This document shows positions 38,483-44,431 of a stretch of DNA of 44,431 nucleotides, piece by piece. Both the position numbers and the translations under genes were made by a program. Positions within the stretch are counted from its first letter, which is position 1. Each line of letters opens with the position of its first letter. This stretch comes from a virus. The notes below the pieces were generated by a model, which was not told the DNA's origin, ran no database searches, and saw only the letters and a program-made list of their open reading frames with translations. The stretch is from positions 1 through 44,431 of IMG/VR virus record IMGVR_UViG_3300010397_000022; one strand, given 5' to 3'.

Positions 38483-39742
38483 ATGGCCGATGTTCCTCTC
38501 GCTCGAAGCGATTATTTCCGGGAAGTAGCCAAGGAAGCGCGCATCCGCACGCGCAACCGCTACTATGAGGCAAATCCCGCGCTTACGGCGCAGCAAGTCG
38601 CCCTCCTGGCCCGTATGGGGCTCAATCGCTGGCGCTATGTGGGTGACGGCCCTATCCGCGCCGTTTACAGCCAGCCGGGCAGCTTCCGCGATTGCCTGTT
38701 CGTCGTGAGTGGCGATCAGCTTTGGCGCGTGGACGTGGACGACACGCAGACGCTTATCGGCACCGTCGAGAGCGCGAGCCCGAAAACCTATGTCAGCATG
38801 GCGGCGACCTCGAATATTGGAGACACGCCGGCTTTCCTGTTCGTCGCGGCGGGCAGTGCGCTCATGTGCTATATTGAAAACGGCTATGCGCGGGGCTCGA
38901 TCACGGGAATTCCGGCAAACGGAAATGTCGTGCGCGTCGGCGATATGTATTATCAGTTCACGAACGCGAGCGTTGACGCGGGCACGCCGCTTGGCACGGT
39001 CGGAAATCCGTGGCTCGTGGCCTTGGGCGGGACAACCAGCACCGCTTGGGAAAATTTCAAGGGGGCGCTCGGCGCGGCCGGTGTCGCGGGTGTCGATTAT
39101 TCCTCGGCGCTCACCCTCAACGATAAGGTGATTGTCACGCTGAAATCCACCGATACCGTGCAGGTTCGGGCGACGGCGACGGGGCTTTTCGGAAATGCGG
39201 TCGTGACGACCGAAACCGGCGGCGCAATCGCATGGGGAGCCGGCACGCTCACGGGCGGCGGCACTCCCGCGTGGTTTCAGGTTGAAACGCCGGATGACGT
39301 GGGCATTGTCAGCCTCGGCTACATCGCGTCCTATGTCGTCCTCGTGCCCGCGCAAGGCCAAGGGATCAACGGCCGGTTCTTCTGGATCAATCCCGGCGAA
39401 ACGACCGTGGACCCGCTGGACTTCGCGACGGCCGAGCGTGCGCCCGATCCTGTCTTGCAGGTGATCGTGTTCGGCGATCAATTCTGGCTCCCTGGCACCG
39501 ACACGACCGAAGTTTGGTATTTCACTGGAAACGTCGATAGCCCCGTTGCCCGTATGCAGGGCGTCGTTTTCGACCGGGGCGTGTGGGAGGGGACGGCTGT
39601 TCAAGTCAAGGACAGCATGGTATTGGTCGATAGTGAAGGCGGGGTTTTTCAGATTTCCGGCAGCGCCAAGCGAATTTCTCGGCCGGACATTGAAGAACGC
39701 ATCCGTAAAGCGATCCAATATCAGGCATCGCAGCTAATTTGA
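38483..39742 (+). CDS. gp10-like packaged-DNA stabilisation protein with inserted domain
   Basis: A 419-residue protein after the gp4-like gene, as in P22. The beta-propeller pattern is visible: LFVVSGDQLWRVDVDDTQTL, FLFVAAGSALMCYIEN, QVIVFGDQFWLPGTDTTEVWY, VWEGTAVQVKDSMVLVDSEG. Residues about 150-260 are an insertion (GNPWLVALGGTTSTAWENFK ... VQVRATATGLFGNAVVTTETGG ... WGAGTLTGG), which resembles a module I have seen in other phage tail proteins. gp10 forms the hexameric tail plug that retains DNA. Confidence 0.75.
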   Translation: MADVPLARSDYFREVAKEARIRTRNRYYEANPALTAQQVALLARMGLNRWRYVGDGPIRAVYSQPGSFRDCLFVVSGDQLWRVDVDDTQTLIGTVESASPKTYVSMAATSNIGDTPAFLFVAAGSALMCYIENGYARGSITGIPANGNVVRVGDMYYQFTNASVDAGTPLGTVGNPWLVALGGTTSTAWENFKGALGAAGVAGVDYSSALTLNDKVIVTLKSTDTVQVRATATGLFGNAVVTTETGGAIAWGAGTLTGGGTPAWFQVETPDDVGIVSLGYIASYVVLVPAQGQGINGRFFWINPGETTVDPLDFATAERAPDPVLQVIVFGDQFWLPGTDTTEVWYFTGNVDSPVARMQGVVFDRGVWEGTAVQVKDSMVLVDSEGGVFQISGSAKRISRPDIEERIRKAIQYQASQLI

Positions 39743-39754
39743 GGGAGCCCGACT

Positions 39755-40825
39755 ATGTTGCTTTTCGCAGATAATTTTGCCCTCTATGGGCTCGGTGGAC
39801 AGGCGCTCATGACACAGGGCGTTTATGCGGACGTGAATGGTTCGTCGCTCGTGGATGATCCCGACCCGGACAGCACGGATATTGTTGTTCGGCAGCAGGG
39901 CAGCGGCGGTAATATTTCCCGCATCCGCTACGTGCTGCAAAACGGCGGCGAAGATCGCGTGGGCATGTTGATGCGTTTTTGGCTCGCCGTGCTGCCTGAT
40001 ACCACGAATGGCGCTCCAACGCCGTTCTCGTGGCGTGATGCCTCCAACAATGTGATTGCCACCGTGACGGTTTCGACGACTGGCACGCTTGAGCTTCGCA
40101 ACGGCGACGTGACGGGCACGATCCTCTATGAAACCCCCGTCCCGGTGATCACCGCGAACGGCTGGTATCATATGGAATGTTGGGTCGATTTCGACGGCTT
40201 GACGAGCCATGTCGAGCTTCGCGTTGAAGGTCGGCCGGTGATCGACGAGGATGCAGCTTTTACCCTTGTCGCAGAGTGCGCGCAGGTGGTGGTGGAAAGC
40301 CGCGTGCGGAGCAACTTTTCGTCCGCGCCGACGCAGTATATCCGCGATTTTGTCGTGTGCTCGGGCGCGGGCACGCACAACACTGATTTCCTCGGTTCGG
40401 TCATCGTCTATGACCTTCGGCCGGAAAGCGACGTGGACCTGAATTGGATTCCTAGCGTCGGCGTGGCCGGCTATCCGATCCTGGCGCAGTCGCCACCCGA
40501 CAACGCGGAATTCATCACGGCCGAAAATCCGCCGCCGGCTCCCTATGTCTGCACGATCACCGACCTTCCGCCGGACGTGACGAGCGTCAAGGGGATCGTC
40601 GCATGGGTGCGCGCGGCGAAATCGGACGGCGGCGATGCCACGATCCAGACGGGAGTTATCTCGGACCCGGACGGCACGCCCGATACGGTGCTCGGCGAGG
40701 ATCGTCCGATCACGACTGCGCAAACCTATTGGCGCGATGTTTTTGAAGAGGACCCGAAAACCGATGCGCCGTGGCTTCCGAGCGCGGTCAATGATGCGAA
40801 CCTGCAACTCAACCGGACGAGCTAA
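39755..40825 (+). CDS. Tail-region structural protein, lectin-like fold candidate
   Basis: A 356-residue beta-rich protein. FADNFALYGLGG at the start, then GWYHMECWVDFDGLTSHVEL and VRSNFSSAPTQYIRDFVVC, follow the concanavalin-like jelly-roll pattern found in phage adsorption proteins. The C-terminal 130 residues are a second, beta-type region that may contact another tail component. Starts after GGGAGCC. No P22 counterpart; it sits where P22 has gp26. Confidence 0.65.
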   Translation: MLLFADNFALYGLGGQALMTQGVYADVNGSSLVDDPDPDSTDIVVRQQGSGGNISRIRYVLQNGGEDRVGMLMRFWLAVLPDTTNGAPTPFSWRDASNNVIATVTVSTTGTLELRNGDVTGTILYETPVPVITANGWYHMECWVDFDGLTSHVELRVEGRPVIDEDAAFTLVAECAQVVVESRVRSNFSSAPTQYIRDFVVCSGAGTHNTDFLGSVIVYDLRPESDVDLNWIPSVGVAGYPILAQSPPDNAEFITAENPPPAPYVCTITDLPPDVTSVKGIVAWVRAAKSDGGDATIQTGVISDPDGTPDTVLGEDRPITTAQTYWRDVFEEDPKTDAPWLPSAVNDANLQLNRTS

Positions 40826-40828
40826 ATC

Positions 40829-42637
40829 ATGGCGCGCGCTGCAATTCGCTACAAGCCGTTGGCTGGTGCCAGCGTAAGCGGGAATGTTGTCAAGCATCAA
40901 TATGGGGGCACTCTCGCCTATCTCGGGCAGGGGGAATATCGCTTCACGTTTGACGTGCCGTTGACGAACACAAATTATCTGGTGATGGGCGGCTGCGACC
41001 GCTCGGCGCTGGTGATCGACCCGGCGAATTGTGGCTCGCTGAATATCACGTTGAAGGACACGGATTTCGTGGAATTCTCCACGACCTACGGGAATGGGGC
41101 GCTTTTCAATTTTGAAAACGTCAACATGCTCGTGTGGGACGAGGACGTGGATTTCTATAATCCAACCGTCTATAAACCTATCGCCCTGGCAAATCTCGAC
41201 GGCCGGAATAAGGTTTCGCGCGTCGAATATGGCTGTTCGATCACCTATGGCGCAGACGGCGTTTTTACGCTCACCTTCGATACGCCGCTTGGCGATGATG
41301 AGTATTACATCACGACGACCGGCGGCGATCAGGTGCTTGCGGCGCTGCGAGCCGTCAACACGTCCGCCTATGGCACGACGACCATCGAATTCGGAACGAC
41401 GAATACCGATGGAAATCTCGTGCTTGCGGATTATGTCGATATCATCGTGTGGCCGGGAAATCCCGATGGCTACATTGGCGACTATAAGCCAATTCTCGCG
41501 GTGAGCTTCAACGGCATTACGCCCGCCGTGAAAACCGAATACGGCCTTGCGTCGCTGGTGCGCAACAGCACGGGCAATTTCTCCGCGAATTTCGACGTGG
41601 CGCAGTCGTCCATCAATTATTACATCATCGGCGCTGGTGGGCGCACGTCCGGCCGGCAGGAGCAGTTCATGCCCTGCCCCGGCCAATATGACGTGGGCTT
41701 TGCGCGGCTCGTCACGACCTATGCGAATGGTGGTGCGGAGAATTACGAAAACAGCTTTTTCATGGTGTGGCCGGAAATTCCGGCCAATTTCCCGTCCGAG
41801 GGTGCCGACGACACTCAAGCGGCGGTGATGGCGGTTGTCCGCATTCCTGCACCCGAAGAGCATGTTGCGCAATACCAAGCACTCGCGATCATCAATTTCC
41901 CGGCCGATTTCGAGGACGTGACCTCTGTCCAAGCGACGGTGCCCGTGCGGCAGTCCTCGCCTATCGAAGTCGAGCAGGCACGCTTTGCGGTCGTCGCACG
42001 CGGCCGGACGGCAAACCCGCAGTTGCACGCTTGGGCATTCACGCTCGACGGGCACGATTTCTATGTGCTGCGCCTCGGCGACCGGGAAACGCTGATCTAT
42101 GACACGTCCACGGAACAATGGGTAGAGTGGGGCGACCTCGGCCTGCCATTCTGGCGACCAACGGTCGGGCAAAATTGGGTCGGTGGCATCCGGCTTGGCA
42201 CGGGTTATGGCAGCGACGTGATCGCCGGGGATGACACTTTCGGCCTGCTATGGGTGCTCAATCCGCAGCAGCCATTCGATCAGCACCCGGATTATCTCAA
42301 TTACCGGCAGGAAATCTATTTTGACCGGGTTGTGATGGGGCAGGTAGTGCAGCGCGGCCGGGAGGAAATTCCCTGCTATGCGGTGTGGCTCACAACGGAC
42401 ATGGGACAGCCGGCCTATACGGGCGCAGGCGTGCGGTTGGAGATCAGCGACGACGCCGGTCGGTCCTATGACGATATGGGGCTCGTCACGGTCACGCCGG
42501 GGCTCTATGAACCGGAATTGGAATGGTTGAGCCTTGGTCAAATCCAAGCGCCCGGCCGGCTTTTCAAAATCACCGACGATGGCGCGGTAGCGCGGATCGA
42601 CGGCTTGGAAATGAACGATCCAGACGATGACGGGTAA
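40829..42637 (+). CDS. Tail protein with three tandem beta repeats
   Basis: A 602-residue protein. Residues 18-103, 128-208 and 233-314 are three copies of one unit: V-x-x-x-YG near the start, then G-x-Y/F-x-F-x-FD-x-P/A-L, NYYI/NYLV/EYYI, and V/I-V-WP/WD at the end. The remaining half (320-602) is beta-rich with DFYVLRLGDRETLIYDTSTE and YDDMGLVTVTPGLYEPELEW. Such repeats often form elongated fibres or shaft segments. Its end overlaps the fibre gene by 11 bases. Confidence 0.7.
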   Translation: MARAAIRYKPLAGASVSGNVVKHQYGGTLAYLGQGEYRFTFDVPLTNTNYLVMGGCDRSALVIDPANCGSLNITLKDTDFVEFSTTYGNGALFNFENVNMLVWDEDVDFYNPTVYKPIALANLDGRNKVSRVEYGCSITYGADGVFTLTFDTPLGDDEYYITTTGGDQVLAALRAVNTSAYGTTTIEFGTTNTDGNLVLADYVDIIVWPGNPDGYIGDYKPILAVSFNGITPAVKTEYGLASLVRNSTGNFSANFDVAQSSINYYIIGAGGRTSGRQEQFMPCPGQYDVGFARLVTTYANGGAENYENSFFMVWPEIPANFPSEGADDTQAAVMAVVRIPAPEEHVAQYQALAIINFPADFEDVTSVQATVPVRQSSPIEVEQARFAVVARGRTANPQLHAWAFTLDGHDFYVLRLGDRETLIYDTSTEQWVEWGDLGLPFWRPTVGQNWVGGIRLGTGYGSDVIAGDDTFGLLWVLNPQQPFDQHPDYLNYRQEIYFDRVVMGQVVQRGREEIPCYAVWLTTDMGQPAYTGAGVRLEISDDAGRSYDDMGLVTVTPGLYEPELEWLSLGQIQAPGRLFKITDDGAVARIDGLEMNDPDDDG

Positions 42638-43583
42638 ATTGCAGCCTCTCGATCAGAAATTTCCCATCGTCGATTTGGCGACCGGGCAACCGACCATTTA
42701 TTTCATTAAATGGGCGCAGCAGCGGCAAATTGATATCAGCGACGGGATCACCGCCGAGCAGGCGCTAGAGATCGTCAAGAATTGGGCGAGCGAACGCGAG
42801 ATTATCGCGGGCGTGGCTTTGGACGGCGGCGGGCCACTCTCGGCGGACGTGACGATCAATCACGCCGACCAAGCGAACGATGTAGGCACCTTCGGCACTT
42901 CGACGAAGGTCGCCCGGATCACGGTGGACGACCAAGGCCACGTCACGGACGTTGAGGAAGTGAATATTTCCGGCGGGGGTGGAGGTGGTGGCGGACCTTT
43001 TGCGCCGTGGACAATTCCCGCGCTCGCGGATTTTACACCGCTCAACCAGGGCGGGCAGTCCTATACCGATAATCTCAACGGGATCGTTTTTCAAAACCCG
43101 GCCGGCATGGGATTTCAGACGCGCGGCCTTATCGCGAACGCGGCACCCCCCGCTACGCCGTGGAACCTCTACGCACGGATGGACACGAGCTTAGTTGCTG
43201 GTGAAGGTAATAGCCGCGTCGGCGTCACTTTGCAGAATGCAGGCGGGCGGTTGTCGCAATTCGGTTTCCGTAATGATGGTAATGCGCAACACCTTGTCGA
43301 TATCATCCACTGGAATTCGCCGTCCTCCTATTCAGGCGAAGCGACCTATGCCTATTATCTGACTTCCGCCACTTGGATACGTATTGAAAATGACGGCACG
43401 AACCTGAATTATTATATCGGGGACGGCTATAATTGGATGCAAGTCTTGACGGAGACACTGGCAAGCTGGCTCGGTGCTGTAACCGGCGCGGGCATTACGC
43501 TCCAATCGAGCAATATTAGCATGTTCTCATTCAATTCCTTTTCGTTCACAGCCCCGGCAGCGGGCGGCGGTTCCCCGCAATAG
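42627..43583 (+). CDS. Tail needle or fibre, probable receptor-contact protein
   Basis: A 318-residue protein in four parts: N-terminal attachment domain (1-60, GKLQPLDQKFPIVDLATGQP); a segment TFGTSTKVARITVDDQGHVT typical of fibre shafts; a run of eight glycines at about 115-122 as hinge; and a C-terminal beta domain (125-318, TRGLIANAAPPATPWNLYAR ... WIRIENDGTNLNYYIGDGYN) with a lectin-like pattern. P22 needles are 233 residues without this head, but the related Sf6 needle carries a globular knob. Host range is likely set here. Confidence 0.7.
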   Translation: MTGKLQPLDQKFPIVDLATGQPTIYFIKWAQQRQIDISDGITAEQALEIVKNWASEREIIAGVALDGGGPLSADVTINHADQANDVGTFGTSTKVARITVDDQGHVTDVEEVNISGGGGGGGGPFAPWTIPALADFTPLNQGGQSYTDNLNGIVFQNPAGMGFQTRGLIANAAPPATPWNLYARMDTSLVAGEGNSRVGVTLQNAGGRLSQFGFRNDGNAQHLVDIIHWNSPSSYSGEATYAYYLTSATWIRIENDGTNLNYYIGDGYNWMQVLTETLASWLGAVTGAGITLQSSNISMFSFNSFSFTAPAAGGGSPQ

Positions 43584-43590
43584 GGGCAAC

Positions 43591-43619
43591 TTGACACTCG
43601 CGGGGATCGAGCATATCAC
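43591..43619 (+). promoter_or_regulatory. Sigma70-type promoter before the gp14-like gene
   Basis: TTGACA (43591-43596), 17-base spacer, TATCAC (43614-43619). The -35 is perfect. A GCGGGGA(T)C / GGTCCCCGC hairpin (43600-43633) overlaps spacer and -10. It could give extra late transcription of the ejection and lysis genes. Confidence 0.55.
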
Positions 43620-43695
43620 ATGCCGGTCCCCGCCGCTTCGGCGCTCAACAGATAACAGGCCCAACGGGGAAATAGGCCAGTCTGGAAAAGAGCGC

Positions 43696-44091
43696 GTGAG
43701 CAAGCACCAAACCATAATTTCAGCAATCGACGCCGCAGCCCTCAACATGGGTGTGTCCGGCGCTGACTGGCTTTCCAATCCCGAAAATGTCGCGCTCGCC
43801 TTCGAGAATGGCGACATTGTGCTGTTCGAGCATGAGGGCGACCGGGATTATCAGGTCCACGTCCTTTTCGTGTCCGGCGGTCGCGTCGCGATCCAGCACG
43901 TCCGGGAAGCATTTGCAGCCATGTTCGACAATGGCGCGGAATTGATCTTCGGCCTTGTGCCGGATGAGCGCCGCGACGTGAAGATGATGGCGCGGTGGAC
44001 GGGTATGAAATTCGCGGGCAAGCGCCCGATCCCCGAGGGCGAGTGCGATCTTTTCGTGCTCTCGAATATCATGTGGAAGGGTGGCAACTAA
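43696..44091 (+). CDS. gp14-like protein, GNAT-type fold (DUF2824-like)
   Basis: A 131-residue protein at the position of P22 gp14. FENGDIVLFEHEGDRDYQVH, GRVAIQHVREAFAAMFDNGA, ELIFGLVPDERRDVKMMAR and WTGMKFAG give the strand-helix order of GNAT acetyltransferase-like proteins. P22 gp14 is needed for assembly of infectious heads. The GTG at 43696 with GGAAAAGAG ahead is preferred; a start at 43591 would begin inside the promoter and has no conserved sequence. Confidence 0.7.
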   Translation: MSKHQTIISAIDAAALNMGVSGADWLSNPENVALAFENGDIVLFEHEGDRDYQVHVLFVSGGRVAIQHVREAFAAMFDNGAELIFGLVPDERRDVKMMARWTGMKFAGKRPIPEGECDLFVLSNIMWKGGN

Positions 44092-44092
44092 A

Positions 44093-44431
44093 ATGGGCTT
44101 TCTGAAACCGAAGGCGGCTAAGTCCACCTCGTCGAGCGAAAACGTCAACAATGACCTGATCAAGTCCACCTATGGCGGGCAGATGCAGCAGGGCACCGGG
44201 GCGACGAATTTCCTCTCGCAGCTTCTCGGCGTGAGCCCTGGCGCGGTTTCGGGGACAGCGGCGACTATCGGTAATGCAGCCAACGGGATCGCAGAGGGAG
44301 GCGGCGCACAAGCCGGCTATAACAACTATCTGCAAAACGCCGGCTTCGCGCCAGCGATGCGCCAGCTTTCGCAGGGTGTGACCGGCCAAGGTGCCGCGTC
44401 GGGTCTGTTGAGCAGCGGAGCGACGGCGAAG
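44093..44431 (+). CDS. gp7-like DNA ejection protein, N-terminal part (continues at base 1)
   Basis: The first 113 codons of the 245-residue protein whose remainder is at 1..522; bases 44309-44431 repeat 1-123. Starts MGFLKPKAAKSTSSSENVNN with ATG two bases after the gp14-like stop. The GFLKPK-type opening and the Gly/Ala/Gln-rich following region are common in gp7-like proteins, which are cleaved on ejection in P22. Confidence 0.85.
   Translation, partial: MGFLKPKAAKSTSSSENVNNDLIKSTYGGQMQQGTGATNFLSQLLGVSPGAVSGTAATIGNAANGIAEGGGAQAGYNNYLQNAGFAPAMRQLSQGVTGQGAASGLLSSGATAK
44309..44431. repeat. Right copy of the 123-bp terminal direct repeat
   Basis: Identical to bases 1-123. Joining at this repeat gives a circle of 44,308 bp and restores the gp7-like gene. 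Confidence 0.9.

Overview
The window is one complete, circularly closing genome of a short-tailed, P22-like double-stranded DNA phage (podovirus morphology inferred from the genes). Bases 44309-44431 repeat bases 1-123 exactly, so the unique genome is about 44,308 bp and the window simply runs past its own start; the gene at 44093..44431 continues at 1..522. No tRNA, rRNA, CRISPR array, integrase or insertion sequence is visible. The DNA is GC-rich. The host cannot be named from the sequence, but the two-part spanin (membrane protein plus lipoprotein) and the muralytic enzymes point to a Gram-negative bacterium.

Layout. Two long transcription units diverge from a control region at about 24.8-25.3 kb and converge, tail to tail with a 16-bp overlap, at 6780-6795. 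The leftward unit (24839 down to 6780) holds many small, translationally coupled genes and the replication machinery: an archaeo-eukaryotic-type primase/polymerase fused to a RepA-like ATPase, a SNF2-type helicase, a Cas4-like (DUF2800) nuclease with four candidate Fe-S cysteines, an ssDNA-binding protein, a family A DNA polymerase with proofreading domain, an HNH protein and a RuvC-like resolvase. A cytosine-methyltransferase-like protein, a MerR-like DNA-binding protein and several tiny membrane peptides lie among them.

The rightward unit begins with an Acb2/Tad1-hairpin protein (probable anti-CBASS signal sponge), continues through small early genes, a winged-helix protein, a Gp88-family protein and a cupin-like protein, and then becomes the virion module. 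That module follows the P22 order: small terminase candidate, large terminase, portal, scaffold, coat, gp4-like, gp10-like, tail and fibre proteins, gp14-like, gp7-like, gp20-like and gp16-like ejection proteins, then lysis (coiled-coil protein, transglycosylase endolysin, holin, Rz, Rz1).

What stands out. (1) Nine otherwise unrelated proteins end in DL, eight of them in [F/Y]DL and most in E-[F/Y]-D-L, written with different synonymous codons; two others end in tips that resemble the C-terminus of SSB. This looks like a docking-tail system on replication-associated proteins. (2) Most gaps inside the transcription units contain a hairpin just ahead of the next start codon, including a perfect 14-bp stem that buries the start codon of the major capsid protein. 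(3) GAATTC is strongly over-represented. (4) A 9-mer operator-like element is clustered in the control region. (5) One domain, around HPWSADLHAS, occurs both in a replication-region protein and in a virion-region protein.
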